A stretch of 8,893 nt of DNA from Actinomycetes bacterium. Its GTDB lineage: Bacteria; Actinomycetota; Actinomycetes; S36-B12; UBA10799. Below the pieces are notes generated by a model. That model had not been told where the DNA came from, did no database searches, and saw only the letters and a program-made list of their open reading frames with translations. The position numbers were made by a program, and so were the translations under genes. Positions 1-6,790 of the stretch are shown here, piece by piece (positions within the stretch are counted from its first letter, which is position 1; the number at the start of each line of letters is the position of its first letter). Location of the stretch: NCBI GenBank assembly GCA_029779995.1, contig JAKOZM010000386.1:1-8893 (forward strand). The letters run 5' to 3'.

Positions 1-20
1 CTAGGGCCTGTTACGAAAGT
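1..20. repeat. IS terminal inverted repeat, left end
   Basis: Reads CTAGGGCCTGTTACGAAAGT and pairs with the reverse complement of 993-1012 except at base 13. It contains the transposase stop codon (11-13, TAA on the minus strand). The outer CTAG may be the duplicated target. Confidence 0.92.
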
Positions 21-898
21 CGTCTGAGCCAGTGGTCGATGCTGGCGACGTGCACGGTGGCGGCGTAGCGGACGGCGAGCTTGTCGTACCGGGTGGCGAA
101 CGCGCGATGGTGCTTGAGGTGGTTGAACCCGGCCTCGACGGCGTGGCGGTCCTTGTACCGCTCGGCGTCGAACGCGGGTGGACGCCCGCCGGAGGATCCG
201 CGGCGCTGCCGGTGACCTTGCTGGTCGGCCGGGACCGGGATCGTCGCTGCGATTTTGCGCTGGCGCAGCCAGGCCCGGTTCGCGCGGGAGGAGTAGGCCT
301 TGTCCGCCAGGACACGGTCGGGTCGTTGCCGTGGTCGGCCGGGCCCGGGTCGGGCGATCCGGATCTGCTCGAGCACGGGGATGAACTGCGGGCTGTCGCC
401 GTCCTGGCCCGGGGTGAGCAGGAACGACAGCAGACCGCGGTGCTGGTCGATCGCGGCGTGGGTTTTGGTGCCCCAGCCGCCGCGGGAGCGACCCAGCGCG
501 TGGTGATCGGGTTCTCCCGCAACCCGATTCACGCTGTCGCGGCGGGCGCCGGCGGCGTGGATGTGGGCGCGTGCGGTGGTGGAGTCGACCGACACCTGCC
601 ACGACAACCGGCCGTTGCGGTCGGCAGCCTGGCGCAGCGCGGCCTCAACCCGCGCCCACACCCCGAGCAGTTGCCAGCACGCGAACAGGGCGTACACCCG
701 CCACCACGGGCCGTACCGGACCGGGACGTCCCGCCACGGACAGCCGGCCCGAGCCCGATGACGGACCCCGTCGACCAGCCCCCGGATCGGCCATCGCCGC
801 GGACGACCACACGGAGCAGTCGGCGGAAGCAGCGGCTCCAACAGCGCCCACTGTGCGTCGCTGAGATCGTGACGGGCTGCGGCGGATACGGTGAGCAT
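11..898 (-). CDS. IS5-family DDE transposase
   Basis: The 295-residue product catalyses cut-and-paste movement of this IS. Its N-terminal segment (about 10-75; DLSDAQWALLEPLLP, then the WRDVP region) is the small DUF4096-like domain found in many IS5 transposases. The catalytic acidic triad is visible: D105 in VSVDSTTARAH, D199 in VLADKAYSS, and E255 in a Y248-x2-R251-x3-E255-x6-K262 signature with exactly the spacing expected for IS5/IS4-type enzymes. The frame is single and unbroken, with no slippery site needed, unlike IS5 relatives that use programmed frameshifting. The ATG at 896-898 is preceded by GGAGG with a 5-nt gap (904-908), which fixes the start. That ribosome-binding site is buried in a long inverted repeat (898-955), which may limit expression from read-through transcripts. 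No clear sigma70-type promoter was found between the start and the IS end. Enzyme family is near certain; activity is inferred only from intactness. Confidence 0.95.
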   Translation of the reverse strand: MLTVSAAARHDLSDAQWALLEPLLPPTAPCGRPRRWPIRGLVDGVRHRARAGCPWRDVPVRYGPWWRVYALFACWQLLGVWARVEAALRQAADRNGRLSWQVSVDSTTARAHIHAAGARRDSVNRVAGEPDHHALGRSRGGWGTKTHAAIDQHRGLLSFLLTPGQDGDSPQFIPVLEQIRIARPGPGRPRQRPDRVLADKAYSSRANRAWLRQRKIAATIPVPADQQGHRQRRGSSGGRPPAFDAERYKDRHAVEAGFNHLKHHRAFATRYDKLAVRYAATVHVASIDHWLRRLS

Positions 899-955
899 GA
901 GGCCTCCGGCAGTAGCGGGTGATTCGACACCACTTCCTCTACTGCGGAGGCCTCA
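898..955 (-). promoter_or_regulatory. Inverted repeat over the transposase start and Shine-Dalgarno
   Basis: Bases 898-914 and 940-955 are reverse complements over 16 bp, apart from one extra G in the left arm, with a 25-nt loop. On the minus-strand mRNA the 3' arm contains the GGAGG ribosome-binding site and ends at the first base of the ATG. A transcript that enters the IS from outside would carry both arms and fold so that the binding site is hidden. A transcript starting between the arms would lack the 5' arm and be translatable. Fold-back control of this kind is known for other IS elements such as IS10; here it is inferred from pairing alone. Confidence 0.6.
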
Positions 956-992
956 CCTCACGCTCGGCGACACACCGAACACCACATCCGTC

Positions 993-1012
993 ACTTTCGC
1001 AACAGGCCCTAG
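993..1012. repeat. IS terminal inverted repeat, right end
   Basis: Its reverse complement reads CTAGGGCCTGTTGCGAAAGT, which is 19 of 20 identical to the left end. Beyond these 20 bases the two ends stop matching, so this is the full length of the repeat. Confidence 0.92.
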
Positions 1013-1197
1013 TTGCTGAACTGTGATATCGGTGGGCCCCGTGGGGCTGACCCACAACCTCCGGTCTACGGAAAGCCTCTGCTCAGCGAGGCCGCAATGG
1101 GCCGATGACCGCGGGAATGCAGCGCGTAGTAGGTGGTCGCTAGTCGGAAGTGGTGTGACCCCACACGTGTCCCGTACGTGGCCGGCCGGGGATGATC
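1013..1197. other. Short gap between the IS and hsdR; no gene seen
   Basis: No reading frame here looks coding. Small dyads are present: GTGGG/CCCAC (1032-1036 with 1051-1055) enclosing GCCCC/GGGGC (1036-1040 with 1043-1047), and GTGTG/CACAC with a 4-nt loop (1153-1166). The last lies about 30-45 bp past the hsdR stop and could help end the operon transcript, but neither has a U-run, so no terminator is called. Confidence 0.5.
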
Positions 1198-4134
1198 TCA
1201 GTAGTACTCGCGGACGTAGGCGAGGGCCTTCTCGTAGACGTCGTTGTCGCGGATCTTGAACTGGACGTACAGGGTCTGGCGCAAGGCTTTGCGGACCTCT
1301 TGGTCGCCGGCGATGGTGGACTGCCAACCGTCGAAGCGGACGCCGCGGACGACCTCGTCGATACGGTCGACGACGTTGGAGACGATGATCGGGGTCTCGT
1401 CGCCCTTGAGGGCCTCGAAGAGTTCGGTGAGGGCGGCCTTGCCCTTCTCTTCGCGCGGGATGAGCTCCTCGGCCTTCTCGGCGGCGACGGTGTCCTTGGC
1501 CAGCTCCAGGAGCTCGCGGAGGAAGTCGAGGCTGGATTGCTGGATGTCGGCGTACTTCTCGCGGAGGGCGTTGAGTCGCTGACCGAGCTCGATGAAGACC
1601 GGGTTGTTGAGGTGGCGGGCGATGCGGGCGGTGATCTGCTTTTCGATCTCCTTGGTGGGCACGTCCTTGCGTTTGCCGGTCATCAGGTCTTCGATGGTCT
1701 GGGCATCGAGGACGATGGCGTCTGCGCCCTGGGGGATCTCGACTTGGATGTTCTCGTTGATCAGTTCGATGGTCTTGGCGCCCAGCGCGTGCCATACGAG
1801 CCGGCCGGTGATGTCGGCGGGCCGCACGGACTCGTAGACGTCGGTAAGCCATTTGTAGTCGTCGCGGTGCGGCGTGAGCATCGGGTCCGGACTGAGCGCC
1901 TCCCACAGCTGAGACACCACGCTGTACGCCGACCCAAAAGCGTCCTTCACAGTGTCGTCGGCGATCGCCGCCTGGGCTTGGATCAGCCCCTCGTAGCCGC
2001 CGATGGTGCGGTCTACGCCAGGGAAGAATGCCAGCGCGGTCGCCATCGCCGGGGCAAGCTGCTTCTTCAGCTCCTCGATGTTGGAGATGACCTTGAGAAC
2101 GGTGGTCTCGTCGAATGCAAGGGACTTGGCGACATCGTCGAAGATCCCGAGGTAGTCCACGATCAGGCCGTGGGTCTTGTTCGGTGGATAGACCCGGTTG
2201 GTGCGGGTGATCGCCTGGAGGAGGGTGTGCTCCTTCAGCGGCTTGTCGAGGTACTGCGTCTGAAGGATCGGCGCATCGAACCCGGTGAGGAGCTTCGCGG
2301 TGACGATGAGGATCTTGAGCGGGTCAGCAGGGTCGTTGAAGCGGGCGACGACCTGCTCCAGCTCCTCGGCTCCGGGCGTCCACGCCGCCCACGCGGCCGG
2401 GTCGGTGCGCGACTTCGACATCACGATGGTCGATGCCTCGGGCCGGAGCATGGTGTCGAGCGCGTCCTTATAGGCAACGCATGAGGCCTTGTCGTAGGCG
2501 ACGAGCTGTGCCTTGAACCCCTCCGGCTCGACTTTGGTGGTGAAGTGTGCAAACACGTCTGCGGCGACCTGGCGGATGCGGTCGGGTGCCTTGATGAGTA
2601 CCTCGATGGAGGCGGCCTTCTTCGACAGGGTGATCTTCTCGCCCTCGGTGAGGTTGCGGGCATCAGCGAGCTCCTCGAAGGCGGCATCGATCTTCTCCTG
2701 GTCGAGGTGGATCTCCGACAGGCGGGGCTCGAAGTGCAGCGGCAGGGTTGCGCCGTCGCGGATGGAGTCCTGGAAGGTGTAGCGCGACAGGTAGCCACCC
2801 TCGTCCTCGGGCGACCCGAACCACATGAACGTGTTGCGGTCGCGTTTGTTGATTGGCGTGCCGGTGAGCCCGAACAGGAACGCGTTGGGCAGGGCCTCGC
2901 GCATCTTCTGTCCATAGTCGCCCTCCTGGGAACGGTGAGCCTCGTCGACCATCGCGATGATGTTGTGCCGGTCGTCCAGCACTCCGTCGGCCTCGCCGAA
3001 CTTGTGGATCGTCGTGATGATGATCTTGCGCGCGCCCTGGCTCAGCAGCGTCTGGAGCTCCTTGCGGGAGTCCGTCGACACAAGACCTGGCACGTCGGAG
3101 GCGTTGAACGTGCCGGTGATCTGGGTGTCGAGGTCGATCCGGTCGACGACGATCAGGATCGTCGGGTTGGTCAGCTCTGCCATCGCCCGCAATTTCAGGG
3201 CGGTGAACACCATCAGCAGCGACTTGCCCGACCCCTGGAAGTGCCAGATCAGGCCCTGCTTGACCTTCCCGTGCAGGACTCGCTGCACGATCAGGTTGGT
3301 CGCCTGGAACTGCTGGAACCGGGCGATCAGCTTGATCTTGCGGTGCTTCTTGTCGGTGGCGTAGATCGTGAAGAACCGCAGGAAGTCCAGCACGGCGGCC
3401 GGCCTGAGCACCCCGTTAACGGCGTCCTTGACAACCTCCAGCCCGAGCTTCGCCGCCGCGTCGGGATCGGTCTTATCTTCCCGCCAGGGCCCCCACAGCT
3501 CGACCGGCATCCCGACCGTGCCGTAACGAAAGTCCTTACCCTCCGTGGCGAACGAGAACACGTTGGGCACAAAGAACTGCGGCACGCTCGCCTCGTAGTC
3601 GTCGTGCACCTGTGCGGCCCCGTCGATCCACGAGTAGGCCCCTCGGATCGGGGTCTTCGCCTCACCCACCACCAGCGGAAACCCGTTGCACCACAGAACC
3701 ACATCGAACCGCTTCCCGACCCGACCGACCTGAAAGGTCACCTCGGTCGCGACCACCCAGTGGTTCGATGAGTCGTCCTCGGGATGCTCGAAGTCAATGA
3801 GCCTGACCGTGGTGTGCTCACCGTGCGGACCGAAGGGCATCGACTTCTGCCCGGTTAGCCACGCCATGAGTTCCTCGTTCGCTACGACGGGGTGCGGCGC
3901 AGCCCGTGCCGAGATCAGAATCGCGCGCAGCGTGTGGATGACCTCGTCAGCCTTCCTCGGGTCCGCCTCGATCTCCGGATTGAGCCGGATCAACGCGGCT
4001 CTGACCGAACCCTCCAGCAACACCTCGTCCGGACGACGCGGAAGCCCGTTTCCCGGCACGAACTGAACGTCGAGCGACTTCACCAGATCGCGTAAAAAGT
4101 CGCGGACCGTATTCGCCTCGCTGAACAGGCCCAT
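1198..4134 (-). CDS. hsdR: Type I restriction enzyme, R subunit (HsdR)
   Basis: The 978-residue motor and nuclease subunit of a Type I R-M enzyme. With the M and S subunits it reels in unmethylated DNA using ATP and cuts at a distance from the recognition site. The N-terminal nuclease domain shows D144, then E158-A-K160 (DVVLWCNGFPLVVGEAK), a PD-(D/E)xK site with the D-x13-ExK spacing known from EcoR124I. The SF2 motor follows: Walker A GSGKS at 301-305, DEAH at 397-400, LTGTP at 423-427, and motif VI QAITRTNR at 640-647. The remaining roughly 300 residues match the helical C-terminal region by which HsdR docks on the methylase; 855-895 looks helical and charged. Length is normal for the family (about 950-1100) and all key residues are present, so it should be active. 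The ATG overlaps the hsdS stop in TGATG and has a strong GGAGG 6 nt upstream. It is last in the operon, with no gap that could hold its own promoter. Confidence 0.97.
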   Translation of the reverse strand: MGLFSEANTVRDFLRDLVKSLDVQFVPGNGLPRRPDEVLLEGSVRAALIRLNPEIEADPRKADEVIHTLRAILISARAAPHPVVANEELMAWLTGQKSMPFGPHGEHTTVRLIDFEHPEDDSSNHWVVATEVTFQVGRVGKRFDVVLWCNGFPLVVGEAKTPIRGAYSWIDGAAQVHDDYEASVPQFFVPNVFSFATEGKDFRYGTVGMPVELWGPWREDKTDPDAAAKLGLEVVKDAVNGVLRPAAVLDFLRFFTIYATDKKHRKIKLIARFQQFQATNLIVQRVLHGKVKQGLIWHFQGSGKSLLMVFTALKLRAMAELTNPTILIVVDRIDLDTQITGTFNASDVPGLVSTDSRKELQTLLSQGARKIIITTIHKFGEADGVLDDRHNIIAMVDEAHRSQEGDYGQKMREALPNAFLFGLTGTPINKRDRNTFMWFGSPEDEGGYLSRYTFQDSIRDGATLPLHFEPRLSEIHLDQEKIDAAFEELADARNLTEGEKITLSKKAASIEVLIKAPDRIRQVAADVFAHFTTKVEPEGFKAQLVAYDKASCVAYKDALDTMLRPEASTIVMSKSRTDPAAWAAWTPGAEELEQVVARFNDPADPLKILIVTAKLLTGFDAPILQTQYLDKPLKEHTLLQAITRTNRVYPPNKTHGLIVDYLGIFDDVAKSLAFDETTVLKVISNIEELKKQLAPAMATALAFFPGVDRTIGGYEGLIQAQAAIADDTVKDAFGSAYSVVSQLWEALSPDPMLTPHRDDYKWLTDVYESVRPADITGRLVWHALGAKTIELINENIQVEIPQGADAIVLDAQTIEDLMTGKRKDVPTKEIEKQITARIARHLNNPVFIELGQRLNALREKYADIQQSSLDFLRELLELAKDTVAAEKAEELIPREEKGKAALTELFEALKGDETPIIVSNVVDRIDEVVRGVRFDGWQSTIAGDQEVRKALRQTLYVQFKIRDNDVYEKALAYVREYY

Positions 4135-5285
4135 CAGTTGCCTCCAAAGACATCGATCAGGACGGCAGTTCGAAGGCCTGTCAACGATGTGACTTCGTGG
4201 AGCACGCCGTCACGGAAGTCGCCGATTGTGCGATAGGCAGCACCCACGCGCCGCTCGGCGCCATGAGGCAGATCAGGAAAGGCGACCCCGCCGACGATCT
4301 GTTGATTGAGTGACGGGACCACTCCGCCGTTGCTGGAGCGAGCAAGCTGTGTCTCGGCGAGCACCGCTAGCAGATACGCAGGGTCGATTGCGTGAGGTCG
4401 GATGATTAGATGGTTCTCGTCTACGAGTGCAGGCGCAGCGAGCGCCCGGCGCCGTTCGAGATGGATCGCGGCACCGACCCGCGCAGTCACGACGGTACCT
4501 GCGGGGAGAACGTCCGCTGATAGCGCTGCCACGTCATCGGCCGTCACCCACCCGCCCGGATTTGTCAGGTAACGCTCGTTTCCTGGCCGATCAAGATCAG
4601 CGACCTTGAAGAACGGCACGTCACCTGCCCGCCCATCCTGCATGCTTTTGGGGTAGTTCTGGCCATTGCGGACGGTCGCAACATCACGCACGTACTTCAC
4701 AGCCCGCCGGGATCCGCGGAGGTCTTCGATCAGCATCGTGGCAGCCTCCCTGAGCTTCGCGGCTACATTGACGAGCTGAAGCCGGTGCCGCTCAATCGAC
4801 CAGAGGAGGTCGGCGATGCGCATCTGCTCATCGAAGGGCGGAAGTTCGAACTCGAAGCTGGCGAGGTCGCGCCAGTTGGTGCGTGGCGAGAGCGAGCCGG
4901 CCGAGGTGCCGAGGGCGTGGTCGAAGAACTCGTTGGACTGGACGAGGAACGGCAGGAACTCTCCGAGGATCTGCGTCTCGTCGGCCTCGAAGGTGTAGAT
5001 GTCGCCGGAGCAGATGGCATCAAACTCGGCGAAGGCGACCTTGCGCTGGTAGGCACGGCGCTTGCCGAAGAGTGTCTGTCCCGGCCTCACGCGGCGGGTG
5101 AAGGTGGTGCCGTCTTCGGTCGATCCCCAGCGGCTGATCTTCAGCTCACCGGGGTCCAGGTGCTCCATTGCGATGATCCGGCCGATGCCCGCTGCGTCGA
5201 GGTTGCGAATCGTTTCGTTGGCATTGCGGACAACGTCTCCGAAGGCGACGCGCTTCCACGCGGACTTGTCGAGTTTCAGAGTCAT
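4134..5285 (-). CDS. hsdS: Type I restriction-modification specificity subunit (HsdS)
   Basis: The 383-residue protein chooses the DNA sequence recognised by both methylase and nuclease complexes. It has the usual two-part plan. Target-recognition domain 1 (about 10-155) ends in the typical S-PRTNW-RDL-F-LPPFDEQ run at 131-154. A central helical spacer follows (about 155-192). Target-recognition domain 2 (about 196-345) ends in the equivalent VPSLNQQIVGGVAFPDLP run (323-340). A second helix completes the protein (about 345-380). The two helical repeats end alike, LIEDLRG (185-191) and LIDVFGG (376-382), offset by 191 residues, so the protein is two equal halves. The two recognition domains are not similar by eye, so the target should be an asymmetric bipartite site whose sequence cannot be read from the gene. 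The ATG overlaps the hsdM2 stop by 4 nt. The domain-2 region (4201-4680) is about 64 % GC by hand count, slightly below about 68 % in hsdM2, which is weak support for exchange of this domain. Confidence 0.95.
   Translation of the reverse strand: MTLKLDKSAWKRVAFGDVVRNANETIRNLDAAGIGRIIAMEHLDPGELKISRWGSTEDGTTFTRRVRPGQTLFGKRRAYQRKVAFAEFDAICSGDIYTFEADETQILGEFLPFLVQSNEFFDHALGTSAGSLSPRTNWRDLASFEFELPPFDEQMRIADLLWSIERHRLQLVNVAAKLREAATMLIEDLRGSRRAVKYVRDVATVRNGQNYPKSMQDGRAGDVPFFKVADLDRPGNERYLTNPGGWVTADDVAALSADVLPAGTVVTARVGAAIHLERRRALAAPALVDENHLIIRPHAIDPAYLLAVLAETQLARSSNGGVVPSLNQQIVGGVAFPDLPHGAERRVGAAYRTIGDFRDGVLHEVTSLTGLRTAVLIDVFGGN
4141..4145 (-). promoter_or_regulatory. Shine-Dalgarno site for hsdR inside hsdS
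   Basis: GGAGG on the minus strand, 6 nt before the hsdR ATG (4134-4132) and inside the last codons of hsdS. It is stronger than the G-run sites before hsdM2 and hsdS. It supports this start and may allow hsdR initiation in addition to coupling through the TGATG overlap. Confidence 0.7.
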
Positions 5286-5297
5286 GCCGATACCCCC
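5280..5297 (-). repeat. hsdM2/hsdS junction copy of a duplicated 18-nt sequence
   Basis: On the minus strand this reads GGGGGTATCGGCATGACT and matches the hsdM1/hsdM2 junction (6773-6790) at 16 of 18 bases without gaps. It holds the end of hsdM2 (Gly-Val-Ser-Ala-stop), the ATGA overlap and the first codons of hsdS. The G-run 7 nt before the ATG is the only Shine-Dalgarno candidate for hsdS. Confidence 0.75.
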
Positions 5298-6778
5298 GCT
5301 CGCAGGAGCGCGAGCACGTCGGTGATAGCCCCGTCGGACGCGGAAGCGGCGGCGCGCCAGGTAGCGACGGCATGGGTGACGTCGACCTGCTCGCCTTCAG
5401 CGGCGGCCTTGGCACCGATGACGTACAGCGGGATGGCGAGGCTGTAGGCCTTCTCGGCGATCTGGTCGAGGGTCGCGATGGCGGTGAACTGATCGATGTC
5501 AGTGAAGTCTCGATAGGCGTCGAGGATCCTCTGCTGATGGGTAGCACGCAGGAACGATTGAGCCTGTTCACGCGCGACCTCGTTTACCGCATTGACGAAC
5601 AGCACCTTGCCCTGGTGTTCGGCGGGCTTGGTGGCGCGCAGGGTGACGACGACGGCCTCCATCGGGCTGTTGTAGAACAGGCCGGCACCGAGGCCCAACA
5701 CGCACTCGATGAGGTCGGACTTCACCAGCGCCTCGCGCAGTGCGACTTCCTCGCGGCGGAACAGGACGCCGTGGGGGAAGAGGATCGCGGCGCGGCCGGT
5801 CTTGGGGTCGAGACTCTTGGCGATGTGCTGGAAGAAGGCGTAGTCGGCGCGGCCTTGGGGCGGCACTCCCCACACGTTGCGGCCGTAGGGGTCTTTGGCG
5901 AAGGCGTCTCGGTTCCAGGCCTTGATGGAGTAGGGCGGGTTGGCGAGGACGACGTCGAAGGTCTTCAAGCCGCCCTTGGCGTTGAGGAACGCAGGCCGGG
6001 CGAGGGTGTCGCCGTGGGCGATGTGGCCGTCGGTGATGCCGTGCAGGAACAGGTTCATCCGGGCGATCGCGGAGGTCCCGTAGTTGAGCTCCTGGCCGTG
6101 GAGGCGGACGCTGCGCCACTCCCTGTCTTGGCGTTTGAGCTCGGCCACGGTGGAGATGAGCATGCCGCCGGTGCCACAGGTGGGGTCGTAGACCGTTTCA
6201 CCTGGCTGGGGTTCGAGCATCAGCGTCATGAGGTGCACGAGCGTGCGGTTGGTGTAGAACTCCTGAGCGGTGTGGCCGGAGTCGTCGGCGAACTTCTTGA
6301 TGAGATACTCGTATCCGTTGCCGAGTTCGTCCTCGGGCAGGTTCGCGATCGAGAGGGTCTTCGTCGAGAAGTGCTCGATCAGGTCCGCGAGGGTCGCGTC
6401 GGGCAACAGGTTCTTGTTGCCCCAGTCACCGTCACCGAACACGCCGGGCAGAGTGTCCGGATTCGCGGACTCGATCGCTCGCATCGCCTTGAGGATCGTG
6501 GCACCGATGTTGTCGGTGACTGAGCGGACGTCGTCCCAGTGGCACCCGTCGGGGATGGCGAAGCGGTGGTTCTCGGGGAGGTCGGCGAGTTCGTCGTCGT
6601 CGTCGTAGGTCTCCATCGCGGCGGCGTGCTCTTCGTCATACACGTCGGAAATCCGCTTCAAGAATACGAGCGGGAAGATGTACTGCTTGTAGTCGCCGGC
6701 GTCGATTAGGCCGCGCAGCACGATCGCCGCGCCCCACAGGTAGGTCTCCAACTCCCGCTGGGCGATCTGCTTAGTCAT
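5282..6778 (-). CDS. hsdM: Type I N6-adenine DNA methyltransferase subunit, second copy (HsdM2)
   Basis: A 498-residue HsdM. It uses S-adenosylmethionine to methylate adenine N6 in the half-sites chosen by HsdS. The N-terminal helical HsdM domain (about 8-130; LRGLIDAGDYKQYIFPLVFLKRISDVY) is followed by the N6-methylase domain with motif I DPTCGTGG at 198-205 and catalytic motif IV NPPY at 280-283, both intact. Motif X reads QEFYTNR (172-178), with Asn177 where HsdM1 and most HsdM proteins have Pro; codon AAC at 6250-6248 is unambiguous. An acidic stretch (YDDDDE, 58-63) is not found in HsdM1. The start is the ATG in the ATGA overlap with hsdM1, with a G-run 7-8 nt before it; an in-frame ATG 15 nt upstream (6793) is the alternative. 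The open frame continues far upstream through hsdM1, but that part is shadow. It is clearly related to HsdM1: 27 of 43 residues match in the N-terminal segment starting at Tyr13. Confidence 0.95.
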   Translation of the reverse strand: MTKQIAQRELETYLWGAAIVLRGLIDAGDYKQYIFPLVFLKRISDVYDEEHAAAMETYDDDDELADLPENHRFAIPDGCHWDDVRSVTDNIGATILKAMRAIESANPDTLPGVFGDGDWGNKNLLPDATLADLIEHFSTKTLSIANLPEDELGNGYEYLIKKFADDSGHTAQEFYTNRTLVHLMTLMLEPQPGETVYDPTCGTGGMLISTVAELKRQDREWRSVRLHGQELNYGTSAIARMNLFLHGITDGHIAHGDTLARPAFLNAKGGLKTFDVVLANPPYSIKAWNRDAFAKDPYGRNVWGVPPQGRADYAFFQHIAKSLDPKTGRAAILFPHGVLFRREEVALREALVKSDLIECVLGLGAGLFYNSPMEAVVVTLRATKPAEHQGKVLFVNAVNEVAREQAQSFLRATHQQRILDAYRDFTDIDQFTAIATLDQIAEKAYSLAIPLYVIGAKAAAEGEQVDVTHAVATWRAAASASDGAITDVLALLRAGVSA

Positions 6779-6790
6779 GCCGGTAGCCCC
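6773..6790 (-). repeat. hsdM1/hsdM2 junction copy of a duplicated 18-nt sequence
   Basis: On the minus strand this reads GGGGCTACCGGCATGACT, 16 of 18 identical to 5280-5297. It encodes the end of HsdM1 (Gly-Leu-Pro-Ala-stop), the ATGA overlap and the start of hsdM2. The ends of the two methylases align in the same codon frame. Confidence 0.75.

Larger units (their letters stand above)
1..1012 (-). mobile_element. IS5-family insertion sequence, complete
   Basis: A complete element of about 1.0 kb. The first 20 bases and the reverse complement of 993-1012 match at 19 of 20 positions; the only difference is A versus G at base 13. Both outer ends read CTAG. In the IS5 family CTAG or the central TA is a usual target sequence, so the mobile part may be 5-1008 with a CTAG duplication, or CTAG may belong to the ends; the palindrome cannot be resolved from one copy. 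The single transposase frame fills most of the element and its stop codon lies inside the left terminal repeat, as is common in compact IS elements. Both ends and the gene are intact, so it could still be active. It sits 185 bp downstream of hsdR and does not interrupt the R-M operon. The family call rests on the transposase motif and the ends; the subgroup is not assigned. Confidence 0.93.

Noticed and set aside
32..922. Long plus-strand open frame across the IS (296 codons)
   Set aside because: It is antisense to the transposase, which has a full DDE signature and a ribosome-binding site; this product is Gly/Val/Arg-rich and unrecognisable.
1032..1055. Possible transcription terminator after the hsd operon
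   Set aside because: The stem is short, competes with an alternative pairing and has no U-run on either strand; it is also about 145 bp past the hsdR stop.
1192..2484. Long plus-strand open frame antisense to hsdR (430 codons), and a similar one at 2545-3771
   Set aside because: These are shadows of GC-rich codons in hsdR; the products lack protein-like composition and known motifs, while the minus strand encodes an unbroken HsdR.
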